In this document: positions 1 to 6,584 of the stretch, one piece after another | Layout of the letters: every line of letters begins with the position of its first letter | How positions within the stretch are numbered: position 1 is the first letter of the stretch | Assembly: GCA_002320555.1 (NCBI GenBank) | Contig: DCJV01000141.1 | Span: 1 to 7,486 of the forward strand | Length of the DNA stretch: 7,486 nt | Source of the DNA: Ruminococcaceae bacterium UBA1691 | Lineage (GTDB): Bacteria; Bacillota; Clostridia; Oscillospirales; Acutalibacteraceae | Direction: 5' to 3' | Program-made: the position numbers and the translations under genes | The notes under the pieces: generated by a model | Databases searched by the model: none | Told to the model about the DNA's origin: nothing | The model's input: the letters and a program-made list of their open reading frames with translations, nothing else

Positions 1-22
1 GCCCCAGGCGATTGCCTGGGGC
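1..22 (-). terminator. Strong hairpin at window edge, probable terminator of the CNNM/CorC gene
   Basis: A perfect 9-bp GC-rich stem (GCCCCAGGC at 1-9 pairing with GCCTGGGGC at 14-22) closes a 4-base loop. On the plus strand it is followed by GGTCTTGCG and not by a T-run, so it does not look like a terminator for a plus-strand gene. On the minus strand it lies about 112 bases beyond the stop codon of the first gene. The T-tract that would complete a minus-strand terminator would lie outside the window, so this call is inference. Confidence 0.5.
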
Positions 23-134
23 GGTCTTGCGTATGTTTTTACGAACACAGAGAGGAATAAAGTAAAGCTGATTTGGTTCCACACGGATTAGGGAGAATTC
101 GGGCGGTCCAAACGGAACGAGCCTGCAGTTGTTT
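23..134. other. Short intergenic stretch with no recognisable gene
   Basis: This stretch lies between the edge hairpin and the stop codon of the minus-strand CNNM/CorC gene, so it is probably that gene's 3' untranslated region. I see no ribosome binding site followed by an open frame, no RNA gene and no notable repeat, apart from a weak GGTTCC/GGAACG complementarity near 74-119. Confidence 0.5.
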
Positions 135-1562
135 TTATGCTTCCGTGTCTTCCCTATCCGATTCCCGTTCATGCAGCAGGTGATGGCGTTTCTTTTCGTC
201 CTGTTCTGCATCATCTTCCTGCTTCTCCTTCCGGGGAAGGACCTCTACACGGACCTTTCCGATGCGGCGCTCTTCCACGCTCAGCACAGTAAAGCGGACG
301 TTTTCATATTCCACCACGTTCATCTCTCCATCGCCGGGCAGGAAGCCGAGCTGGCTCGTGATGAAGCCGCCGAGCGTGTCGTAATCGCCCTCCGGCAGGT
401 CCGCTCCGATCAGCTCATCAACCTCGTCGAGATCCGTCGTGCCATCGATGGTGAAGGTGGTATCGTTGATTTTGGAGATTTCTTCATCCTCATTATCGTA
501 TTCATCCTGAATGTTGCCGACGATGCTTTCCAGGACGTCCTCAAGTGTGACAAGGCCTGCCGTGCCGCCATATTCATCGACAACGATCGCCATCTGCACG
601 TGGCTCTCGCTCATTTCCTTGAAAAGCTCGTCGCAGTGCTTGGTTTCCGGGACGTAATACGCCTTGCGCATGATATCGCGCAGGGTTTGATCCTTGGGAA
701 GGTCGCGCCCGACGTATTTGAGCAGGTCCTTTGCATAGGCGATGCCGATGATATTATCCGGATCGTCGTCGTAGACGGGGATGCGGGAGTACCCTTCCTC
801 CATCGAGATTTTGACGACCTCCTCGAGCGGATCGTTGACCTCCACCGCAAACATCTCCGTGCGGTGCGTCATGATGTCGCCAACATCCATATCGTCAAAT
901 TCGAAGATATTGTTGATCATTTCCTTCTGGGTGTTTTCAATGACGCCATTTTCCTCGCCCACGTCGACCATCATGCGGATTTCCTCCGCAGTAACGCCCT
1001 CCTCGTCCGCGTTCGGATCGAAGCCGAACAGCCGCACAACCAGATTGGTGGAGAAGGAGAGGAGCTTTACGACGGGCTTGGTAATCTTTGCCACAAACAG
1101 AAGCGGGCCGGCCGCCATAAAGGAGACCTTTTCCGGCTTCTGCATCGCAATCTTTTTGGGAACAAGCTCGCCGAGCACCAGCGAGAAATAGGACATGATC
1201 AGGGTAATGACGACCATTGCAAAGCCGCTGATCACGTTGTATGGGATCACGGCAACCACCTTGGGCTGTGCAATCGCCCCGGCCAGCTTATCCGCAAAGG
1301 TCTGCGAGGCCGAAGCGGATGTCAGGAATCCCGCGAGGGTTACTCCGATCTGGATGGTGGAGAGAAAATTGCTGGAGTTTGCCGTCAGGCGCAGAATCTG
1401 CTGGGCCTTTTTATGGCCTTCCTCCGCCATTTTTTGAATTTTGTTGTCGTTGAGCGAGATCACTGCAATCTCCGACATGGCAAAGAAAGCATTGATTAAA
1501 ATGAGAATGAGCAGCAACAGTAGCTGCAGAATGATATTTCCGGCAGGGTCCGGGTCATCCAT
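135..1562 (-). CDS. CNNM/CorC-family membrane protein (DUF21, CBS pair, CorC_HlyC domain; 'hemolysin-like')
   Basis: The 475-aa product has the complete architecture of the family. An N-terminal DUF21/CNNM transmembrane domain spans about residues 9-185, with hydrophobic segments near 9-29, 66-82, 104-130 and 147-162. It contains the family-type motifs NAFFAMSEIAVISL (24-37) and GELVPKK (131-137). A CBS pair follows at about 225-345, including GYSRIPVYDDDPDNIIG and VVDEYGGTAGLVTLEDVLE. A C-terminal CorC_HlyC domain lies at about 360-442, with the typical YDTLGGF (394-400). A highly charged tail fills 443-475. Characterised relatives handle Mg2+ or Co2+ (CorC, MpfA, CNNM); 'hemolysin' is a historical label. 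The likely role is therefore divalent-cation (Mg2+) efflux or homeostasis at the cytoplasmic membrane, with nucleotide sensing by the CBS pair; the exact substrate is inferred. The start ATG at 1562 has AAGGAG (1578-1573) 10 bases upstream. The gene stands alone, transcribed away from nifJ, with a consensus promoter and a structured ~200-base leader. Confidence 0.93.
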   Translation of the reverse strand: MDDPDPAGNIILQLLLLLILILINAFFAMSEIAVISLNDNKIQKMAEEGHKKAQQILRLTANSSNFLSTIQIGVTLAGFLTSASASQTFADKLAGAIAQPKVVAVIPYNVISGFAMVVITLIMSYFSLVLGELVPKKIAMQKPEKVSFMAAGPLLFVAKITKPVVKLLSFSTNLVVRLFGFDPNADEEGVTAEEIRMMVDVGEENGVIENTQKEMINNIFEFDDMDVGDIMTHRTEMFAVEVNDPLEEVVKISMEEGYSRIPVYDDDPDNIIGIAYAKDLLKYVGRDLPKDQTLRDIMRKAYYVPETKHCDELFKEMSESHVQMAIVVDEYGGTAGLVTLEDVLESIVGNIQDEYDNEDEEISKINDTTFTIDGTTDLDEVDELIGADLPEGDYDTLGGFITSQLGFLPGDGEMNVVEYENVRFTVLSVEERRIGKVRVEVLPRKEKQEDDAEQDEKKRHHLLHERESDREDTEA

Positions 1563-1572
1563 AAGGGACTGG

Positions 1573-1578
1573 CTCCTT
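1573..1578 (-). promoter_or_regulatory. Ribosome binding site of the CNNM/CorC gene
   Basis: On the minus strand AAGGAG lies 10 bases before the ATG at 1562. It supports this start over any internal one. Confidence 0.8.
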
Positions 1579-1604
1579 TCCTAATTGCTTCGCGAAGATT
1601 TTGT

Positions 1605-1735
1605 AAAAAGGCATCCCCTCAGCTGACAAGGGCGGGCACAATTTTCAGGCGCTGGCAAGGCCGCAGGCCAAAGGCAGGAGAACGTCAGCGCCGACCGAGC
1701 TGACGCCGGACGTGTTGGTCCTTGTCAACTGAGGG
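1605..1735 (-). repeat. Structured leader element with imperfect terminal inverted repeats (MITE-like or cis-regulatory RNA)
   Basis: The arms at 1616-1631 and 1720-1735 are 16-base inverted repeats differing at one position. On the minus strand that position is a T opposite G, so the RNA could close a continuous 16-bp stem with one wobble. Inside are further complementary pieces. 1648-1654 (GGCGCTG) pairs with 1686-1692 (CAGCGCC), around a small GGCC-GCA-GGCC hairpin at 1659-1669. 1683-1689 (CGTCAGC) pairs with 1699-1705 (GCTGACG). The last two options share bases 1686-1689, so they exclude each other. On the minus strand the outer stem is followed, six bases later, by TTTTT (1609-1605). The whole element lies downstream of the predicted start site (~1763) and upstream of the ribosome binding site, so it should be in the mRNA leader. 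The terminal inverted-repeat form also suits a small non-autonomous repeat. I do not recognise it as a named riboswitch class. Confidence 0.5.
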
Positions 1736-1769
1736 TTTCTTCCCTTACATTACAAAGCAATTCTGCATT

Positions 1770-1798
1770 ATTATATCCATTTCATCGGAGCGTGTCAA
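1770..1798 (-). promoter_or_regulatory. Consensus sigma-A promoter of the CNNM/CorC gene
   Basis: On the minus strand TTGACA (1798-1793) and TATAAT (1775-1770) are separated by exactly 17 bases, an exact match to the housekeeping consensus. Transcription should start near 1763, giving a leader of about 200 nt before the ATG at 1562. Confidence 0.85.
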
Positions 1799-1986
1799 AC
1801 CGGGCGAGACGACCTGCGGGACCCTGCCGTGGCGTGCGGCGCGGCAGGCGTGAATGCCCTTTGAAAAGCGGTTCAAAAGAGGCCTGAATGCGGCAAAATC
1901 GGCGATTTTCGGGCGGTTTCAAAATATTCACAAATTGTTAAATTTCTGTACCTCGTTTTTTGCATACTTTTACCCCGCATTTTTAG
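1799..1986. other. Intergenic region between two divergent promoters
   Basis: No gene is apparent in these ~190 bases. The left two-thirds is GC-rich and holds three short stem-loops: CCTGCCG/CGGCAGG (1823-1829 with 1842-1848), TTTGAA/TTCAAA (1860-1865 with 1872-1877) and AAAATC/GATTTT (1895-1900 with 1904-1909). The right part (from about 1919) turns abruptly AT-rich as the nifJ promoter is approached. Confidence 0.5.
1927..1941. promoter_or_regulatory. Operator-like palindrome upstream of nifJ
   Basis: TTCACAAATTGTTAA is a 15-base palindrome centred on one A, with 7-base arms and a single mismatched pair. It lies about 80-95 bases before the predicted nifJ start site, where an activator or redox regulator could bind. 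It contains the TTGTTAA half-site of a Rex operator, but its two halves face the opposite way from the usual Rex arrangement, so no regulator is assigned. Confidence 0.3.
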
Positions 1987-2015
1987 TTTACACAAACGGA
2001 CAAACGTGTTAGTAT
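1987..2015 (+). promoter_or_regulatory. nifJ promoter (extended -10)
   Basis: TTTACA (1987-1992) and TAGTAT (2010-2015) are 17 bases apart, and TG at 2007-2008 gives an extended -10 (TGtTAGTAT). Transcription would begin near 2022, leaving a leader of about 120 nt before the nifJ ATG. I see no known riboswitch in that leader. Confidence 0.7.
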
Positions 2016-2125
2016 ATTTGATGGTGATTTCTATCTTTATCTATTGTCCCCAAGGCTTGGAAAGCGGTTTGTTTGCGGTCAGTTTATTTGCCTCGGATTG
2101 AGCTGCTTTTCCCGCCTGAATCAAA

Positions 2126-2131
2126 AGGAGG
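2126..2131 (+). promoter_or_regulatory. Ribosome binding site of nifJ
   Basis: A perfect AGGAGG lies 11 bases before the ATG at 2143. It decides that start over the in-frame TTG at 2044, which has no such site. Confidence 0.85.
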
Positions 2132-2142
2132 AAATATCGAGT

Positions 2143-5100
2143 ATGGCAAGAAAAACCAAGACCATGGACGGTAATAGCGCCGCGGCATACGTATCCTATG
2201 CGTTTACCGAAGTTGCCGCTATTTACCCGATCACGCCTTCGTCTGTGATGGCGGAGGAGACCGACAAGATGGCCGCTGCCGGTCAGAAAAACCTGTTCGG
2301 CCAGAAGGTAAGGCTCGCTGAGATGCAGTCTGAGGGCGGCGCTGCGGGCGCTGTGCATGGCTCCCTTGCAGCCGGCGCGCTCACCACGACCTACACCGCT
2401 TCCCAGGGCCTTCTGCTGATGATCCCGAACATGTATAAGATCGCAGGCGAGCTGTTGCCGGGCGTGATCAATGTTTCCGCCCGCTGTGTCTCCACGCACG
2501 CGCTGAACATTTTCGGCGACCATTCCGATATCTATGCCTGCCGCCAAACCGGCTATGCGATGCTCTGCTCCAACAGCCCGCAGGAGGTCATGGATCTCGG
2601 CGCAGTGGCGCATCTTGCCACCATCAAGAGCCGTGTTCCGTTCCTTCATTTCTTCGACGGCTTCCGCACCTCTCATGAAATCCAGAAGATCAAGATCTGG
2701 GATTACGAGACGCTGGGCGAAATGCTTGACTGGGATGCAGTCGATGCGTTCCGCCGCCGCTCCCTGAATCCGGAGCATCCGGTCCTGCGCGGTTCCGCTC
2801 AGAACCCGGATATCTTCTTCCAGGCGCGTGAGGCCTGCAACCCCTATTATGAAGATGTTGTCGATGTGACTGTAAGCTACATGAATGAAGTTAACAGCCG
2901 CCTCGGCACGGACTATAAGCCTTTCAATTACTATGGCGCTCCGGACGCGGAGAATGTTATCGTTGCCATGGGTTCCGTCTGCGACACCATCGAGGAAACA
3001 GTTGATTACCTCAATGCGCATGGTGAAAAGGTCGGCCTTGTCAAGGTTCATCTGTACAGACCCTTCTCCGTCAAGCACCTGGTGAAGGTCCTGCCGGCTT
3101 CCGTCAAGAAGATTTCCGTGCTCGACCGCACCAAGGAGCCTGGCTCCCTGGGCGAGCCGCTCTATCTCGACGTTGTCGCCGCGCTGCACGATACGCCGTT
3201 TGCCAACATTCCCGTTTATGGCGGCCGCTATGGCCTCGGCTCCAAGGATACGAATCCGGGCCACATCATCTCCGTATATCGCAATATGGAGGCTGCTGAG
3301 CCGAAGAAACGCTTTACAATCGCCATTGAGGATGATGTCACGCATCTATCCCTGCCGGTCACGGAGAATCCGGATACAACCCCGAAGGGCACGCATTCCT
3401 GCAAATTCTGGGGCCTTGGCGCGGATGGTACCGTCGGCGCAAATAAGAACTCCATCAAGATTATCGGCGACAATACCGATATGTATGCGCAGGGTTATTT
3501 CGCCTATGATTCCAAAAAGTCCGGCGGCGTAACGACCTCCCACCTCCGCTTTGGTGAGAAGCCGATCAAGTCTACCTATCTGATTAACAAGGCCGACTTT
3601 GTCGCTTGCCACAATCCGTCCTATGTGACAAAATATAAGATGGTTGAGGACCTTAAGAAGGGCGGCATCTTCCTGCTCAACTGCTCCTGGGATGCCGCGC
3701 AGCTCGACGAGCACCTGCCTGGCTCCATGAAGCGCTATATTGCGGAGAATGACATCCAGTTCTATACCATCGACGCTACCCACATCGCGAAGGAGCTTGG
3801 CCTTGGCGGGCGCGTCAACACGATCCTGCAGGCCGCATTCTTCAAACTCTCCGGCATCATTCCAGAGGACAAGGCTGTCCAGCTCATGAAGGACGCTGCC
3901 ACCCGTTCCTATGGTAAGAAGGGTGAAAAGGTCGTCGCCATGAATCACGCTGCGATTGAGCGCGGCGTTGCCGGCACAGTAAAGGTAGATGTCCCGTCCT
4001 CTTGGGCAGCCGCCGAGGATACGATTGTGGAGACCGAGGTCAATACCGACCGCCCGGAGCTCAAGAAGTTCGTCAAGGAAATCCTTGAGCCCGCAAGCGC
4101 CCAGTTGGGTGACACACTGCCTGTATCCGCCTTCAAGGATACGGCGGACGGCACGTTCCCGCAGGGCTCCGCTGCATTTGAGAAGCGCGGTATCGCTGTG
4201 GATACGCCCTGCTGGATTCCGGAAAACTGCATCCAGTGTAATTTCTGCTCCTATGTCTGCCCGCATGCGGTCATCCGCCCGTTTGCGTTGACGGAGGAGG
4301 AAGCAAAGAACGCTCCTGAGGGCATGAAGATGAAGGCGATGACCGGCGTGCCCGGTATGCAATTTGCCGTTACTATTTCCGCACTTGACTGCACGGGCTG
4401 CGGTTCCTGTGCAAATGTCTGCCCCGGCATGAAGGGGGAGAAGGCGCTCGTGATGAAGCCGCTTGAGACACAGGCGCACGAACAGGAGAAGTTCAATTAC
4501 GCGCACAGCCTCCCGGCGAAGGAAGAGGTTGCTGCGAAGTTCAAGGAGACCACGGTCAAAGGCAGCCAGTTCAAGACCCCGTTGCTTGAGTACTCCGGCG
4601 CATGCGCAGGCTGCGGCGAAACGCCGTATGCAAAGCTGGTCACCCAGCTGTTTGGCGACCGGATGTATATCGCCAATGCGACGGGTTGCTCCTCCATCTG
4701 GGGCGGGTCCGCACCGAGCACACCTTATACGGTGAATAAGAAGGGGCAGGGCCCGGCGTGGGCAAACTCCCTGTTTGAAGACAATGCGGAATTCGGCTAT
4801 GGTATGTATCTTGCCAATGCACAGATCCGTGGGCGCCTGGAAGAGAACGTCAACGTTCTTGCCGAATGCGACAAGGCAGGCGTGGCAGAAGCTGCAAAGG
4901 CCTGGCTTGACACGAAGAACGACAGCGGCGCCAATATGGCTGCTTCCGAAGCGCTTATCAAGCTCCTTGAGAGCACGGAATTCGATAAGGACTGCTGCAA
5001 GGCTGCCGCACAGGCGATCCTGAAGGATCAGGATTATCTCAACAAGAAGTCCATCTGGATCTTCGGCGGTGACGGCTGGGCCTATGATATCGGTTTCGGC

Positions 5101-5709
5101 GGCCTGGATCACGTCCTTGCCCAGAACCAGAACGTCAATATCCTCGTCTTCGATACCGAGGTCTACTCGAACACGGGCGGGCAGGCATCCAAGTCGACGC
5201 CCACCGGTGCTGTCGCGCAGTTCGCCGCGACCGGTAAGGTCGTCAAGAAGAAGGATCTCGCCGCGATCGCCATGAGCTATGGCTACGTCTATGTGGCGCA
5301 GGTGGCAATGGGCGCGGATTACAACCAGTGCCTGAAAGCCTTCCATGAGGCAGAGAGCTACGACGGCCCGTCCATCATCATCGCCTATGCGCCGTGCATC
5401 AACCATGGCATCAAGGGCGGCATGGGCATCAGCATGACCGAGGAGAAGGCTGCGGTGGCTGCCGGTTACTGGCACAACTTCCGCTTCGACCCGCGCCTTG
5501 CCGCTGAGGGCAAGAATCCTTTCTCCCTCGATAGCAAAGAGCCGAGCCAGAGCTACCGCGACTTCATCATGAACGAAGTGCGCTACAACTCCCTGCTTCG
5601 CGCCTTCCCGGATCGTGCAGAGTGCCTGTTTGAAAAATCCGAGGCGTATTCCAAGGAGAAGTATCAGCATCTGCTCAAGCTGAAGGATCTCTACGCACCG
5701 GCTGAATAA
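2143..5709 (+). CDS. nifJ: Pyruvate:ferredoxin (flavodoxin) oxidoreductase, single-chain
   Basis: This 1188-aa cytoplasmic enzyme oxidises pyruvate with CoA to acetyl-CoA and CO2 and reduces ferredoxin or flavodoxin, the central step of clostridial fermentation. Residues match the Desulfovibrio africanus enzyme closely: the YPITPSS motif with Thr31, then Glu64 and Arg114, at the same numbers as there. The two-cluster ferredoxin domain has C696/C699/C702/C706 and C750/C753/C756/C760. The proximal cluster has C821, C824, C849 and C1085. The thiamine-diphosphate motif runs from GDG (976-978) to NTGG (1010-1013). Domain order is pyrimidine-binding (about 1-258), transketolase-C-like (about 260-415), gamma (about 416-630), ferredoxin (about 680-785) and pyrophosphate-binding (786 on). 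About 100 residues follow C1085, against about 160 in D. africanus, so that enzyme's C-terminal oxygen-protecting extension is absent. The start at 2143 fits AGGAGG and the family N-terminus. Codon use is strongly biased, suggesting high expression. The gene is flanked by its own promoter and terminator. Confidence 0.98.
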   Translation: MARKTKTMDGNSAAAYVSYAFTEVAAIYPITPSSVMAEETDKMAAAGQKNLFGQKVRLAEMQSEGGAAGAVHGSLAAGALTTTYTASQGLLLMIPNMYKIAGELLPGVINVSARCVSTHALNIFGDHSDIYACRQTGYAMLCSNSPQEVMDLGAVAHLATIKSRVPFLHFFDGFRTSHEIQKIKIWDYETLGEMLDWDAVDAFRRRSLNPEHPVLRGSAQNPDIFFQAREACNPYYEDVVDVTVSYMNEVNSRLGTDYKPFNYYGAPDAENVIVAMGSVCDTIEETVDYLNAHGEKVGLVKVHLYRPFSVKHLVKVLPASVKKISVLDRTKEPGSLGEPLYLDVVAALHDTPFANIPVYGGRYGLGSKDTNPGHIISVYRNMEAAEPKKRFTIAIEDDVTHLSLPVTENPDTTPKGTHSCKFWGLGADGTVGANKNSIKIIGDNTDMYAQGYFAYDSKKSGGVTTSHLRFGEKPIKSTYLINKADFVACHNPSYVTKYKMVEDLKKGGIFLLNCSWDAAQLDEHLPGSMKRYIAENDIQFYTIDATHIAKELGLGGRVNTILQAAFFKLSGIIPEDKAVQLMKDAATRSYGKKGEKVVAMNHAAIERGVAGTVKVDVPSSWAAAEDTIVETEVNTDRPELKKFVKEILEPASAQLGDTLPVSAFKDTADGTFPQGSAAFEKRGIAVDTPCWIPENCIQCNFCSYVCPHAVIRPFALTEEEAKNAPEGMKMKAMTGVPGMQFAVTISALDCTGCGSCANVCPGMKGEKALVMKPLETQAHEQEKFNYAHSLPAKEEVAAKFKETTVKGSQFKTPLLEYSGACAGCGETPYAKLVTQLFGDRMYIANATGCSSIWGGSAPSTPYTVNKKGQGPAWANSLFEDNAEFGYGMYLANAQIRGRLEENVNVLAECDKAGVAEAAKAWLDTKNDSGANMAASEALIKLLESTEFDKDCCKAAAQAILKDQDYLNKKSIWIFGGDGWAYDIGFGGLDHVLAQNQNVNILVFDTEVYSNTGGQASKSTPTGAVAQFAATGKVVKKKDLAAIAMSYGYVYVAQVAMGADYNQCLKAFHEAESYDGPSIIIAYAPCINHGIKGGMGISMTEEKAAVAAGYWHNFRFDPRLAAEGKNPFSLDSKEPSQSYRDFIMNEVRYNSLLRAFPDRAECLFEKSEAYSKEKYQHLLKLKDLYAPAE

Positions 5710-5743
5710 GCTATAAGCAAACGGCCATATCTTAATAAGCATT

Positions 5744-5788
5744 AACGCGCGTCCTTCACAAAGCGCTTTGTGAAGGACGCGCGTTTTT
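5744..5788 (+). terminator. nifJ intrinsic terminator
   Basis: A perfect 42-base palindrome (5744-5785, 21-bp arms, no mismatches, centred on AGCGCT) begins 34 bases after the nifJ stop codon. It runs straight into TTTTT (5784-5788). The T-run on the plus-strand side sets its direction. Confidence 0.92.
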
Positions 5789-5808
5789 ACGGTTTCGTTC
5801 TGTGGCTC

Positions 5809-5846
5809 AAAGAAAAGTCCCCAATAGGCCAACGGCCTATTGGGGA
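5809..5846 (-). terminator. padR intrinsic terminator
   Basis: A 13-bp perfect stem (5818-5830 with 5834-5846) closes the 3-base loop AAC. On the minus strand it is followed by CTTTTCTTT. It lies 28 bases past the padR stop codon, facing the nifJ terminator across a 31-base gap, so the two convergent genes are insulated from each other. Confidence 0.88.
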
Positions 5847-5874
5847 AAGTGCATTTTAAAAAATGTGTAGGGGA

Positions 5875-6240
5875 TTACTGGTCCTCCAGCAGACCCCTGA
5901 TGACCTCCGCACTCTTATCCATTACCATCTGGATACCGCGGTTGACGTCGAAATAATCCTTGCGGATCTGTTCCAGATGTTCACGCCCCGCCGGTTCAAT
6001 ATGATAATAGACGCGCAGCTGACGCCGCCCGGAGGTGGACTGATGGTCTGTGATATACCCCTTGCTCATGAGGCGGTATAAGGTTGGGTACATGGAGCCC
6101 TCTGGAATTGTAATTTCGCCCTTGCTGCGGCGCTTGACAAGCTGGGCCATCTGATAGCCGTACATGTCCTCCTCGCATAGCATCGTTAGCAAGAGCATTT
6201 CAACAGCACCTTTTTTAAAATTATCTTTGGAACTTCCCAT
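5875..6240 (-). CDS. PadR-family transcriptional regulator
   Basis: The 121-aa product has the length and pattern of the small (PadR-s2-like) group. A winged-helix DNA-binding domain spans about residues 8-82, with the family-type YGYQ (27-30), the recognition-helix stretch GSMYPTLYRLMSKGYI (48-63) and a basic wing SGRRQLRVYYHI (70-81). A short C-terminal dimerisation helix covers about 83-119. PadR proteins are dimeric repressors that usually control a neighbouring transporter, membrane protein or stress gene and often their own promoter. No such partner is visible here: the gene ends in its own terminator, and the neighbours are nifJ (convergent) and greA (divergent). The target and ligand are therefore unknown. 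The start ATG at 6240 has AAAGGGGGG (6256-6248) 7 bases upstream. An inverted repeat frames the predicted promoter, which is consistent with self-repression (inference). Confidence 0.93.
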   Translation of the reverse strand: MGSSKDNFKKGAVEMLLLTMLCEEDMYGYQMAQLVKRRSKGEITIPEGSMYPTLYRLMSKGYITDHQSTSGRRQLRVYYHIEPAGREHLEQIRKDYFDVNRGIQMVMDKSAEVIRGLLEDQ

Positions 6241-6256
6241 AGGGGAGCCCCCCTTT
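6241..6256 (-). promoter_or_regulatory. padR ribosome binding site, potentially sequestered
   Basis: On the minus strand AAAGGGGGG (6256-6248) serves as the ribosome binding site. Part of it can pair with CCCCT (6245-6241) immediately before the ATG, forming a 5-bp AGGGG/CCCCT stem with a 4-base loop. This could dampen translation; the effect is inferred. Confidence 0.5.
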
Positions 6257-6412
6257 CTTTCTACAATATTGATTCATTTCGTCTGTTTGACTGTGATACC
6301 GAAGGCCTTCGCATCCTTTGAGTGGCGCCCGCGGCAAACAGGAAATGCGGCCGGATGACGCTCGCAGATAGAAAGGGGTCTCTAGTCTTCTCCCAGGCAA
6401 ATACGATCGAGG
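6257..6412 (-). other. Untranslated leader of padR
   Basis: Between the predicted padR start site and its ribosome binding site lie about 155 bases with no convincing gene. The part near padR is GC-rich and contains a perfect 12-base palindrome CGAAGGCCTTCG (6300-6311). An apparent 17-codon frame starting within AAAGGATG on the minus strand has its ribosome-binding sequence too close to the start to be credible. Confidence 0.4.
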
Positions 6413-6449
6413 TTTACTATATCATATCATAATAACATTTAATAGTAAA
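6413..6449. promoter_or_regulatory. Inverted repeat framing the padR promoter, candidate PadR operator
   Basis: TTTACTAT (6413-6420) and ATAGTAAA (6442-6449) are perfect 8-base inverted repeats 21 bases apart. Allowing a two-base bulge they extend outward to AGG/CCT. One arm covers the padR -35 box and the other covers the predicted start-site side of the -10 box, the position expected of a repressor site. Binding by this PadR is inferred. Confidence 0.45.
6421..6449 (-). promoter_or_regulatory. padR promoter, main candidate
   Basis: On the minus strand TTTACT (6449-6444) and TATGAT (6426-6421) are 17 bases apart, with a predicted start near 6414 and a leader of about 170 nt. Confidence 0.6.
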
Positions 6450-6521
6450 TACCTAGTTAATTTAATCTACCATGCCATAATGAAACCATGTATACAAAAG
6501 CATCGGAACCATCTATAACTA

Positions 6522-6550
6522 ATTATACCATGAAATTTTGAAAATGCAAT
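6522..6550 (-). promoter_or_regulatory. padR promoter, second candidate with extended -10
   Basis: On the minus strand TGGTATAAT (6530-6522) is a perfect extended -10 box. The -35 is poor (TTGCAT or ATTGCA at 6549/6550). If used, transcription would start near 6515 and read through the inverted repeat at 6413-6449. Confidence 0.35.
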
Positions 6551-6568
6551 ACATTTTGCAATATTTTA

Positions 6569-6584
6569 TTACGAAAAATCGTAA
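6569..6584. promoter_or_regulatory. Operator-like palindrome TTACGA-N4-TCGTAA
   Basis: A perfect 6+4+6 palindrome lies between the padR and greA promoters. The symmetry and half-site length are those of a dimeric regulator site. Just upstream (6541-6557) is AAAATG-N5-CATTTT, and TGCAATA is repeated directly at 6545 and 6557. No regulator can be named. Confidence 0.3.

Noticed and set aside
129..1499. A 456-codon plus-strand open frame opposite the CNNM/CorC gene
   Set aside because: It is an antisense shadow; the minus-strand frame has a complete DUF21/CBS/CorC_HlyC protein with a proper ribosome binding site and promoter.
1935..1948. A Rex repressor operator upstream of nifJ
   Set aside because: Only one TTGTTAA half-site is present. 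The TTAACAA half expected after 4-6 bases is missing, so the site is kept only as an unassigned palindrome.
2044..2142. N-terminal extension of nifJ from the TTG at 2044
   Set aside because: It has no ribosome binding site and starts almost at the predicted transcript start. ATG at 2143 has AGGAGG and puts Thr31, Glu64 and Arg114 at the positions known from D. africanus.
2041..5832. Two long, abutting minus-strand open frames (434 and 828 codons) covering the whole of nifJ
   Set aside because: They are antisense shadows of a strongly codon-biased gene. The translations are low-complexity and match no family I recognise, and the plus-strand nifJ product has every catalytic and Fe-S residue in place.
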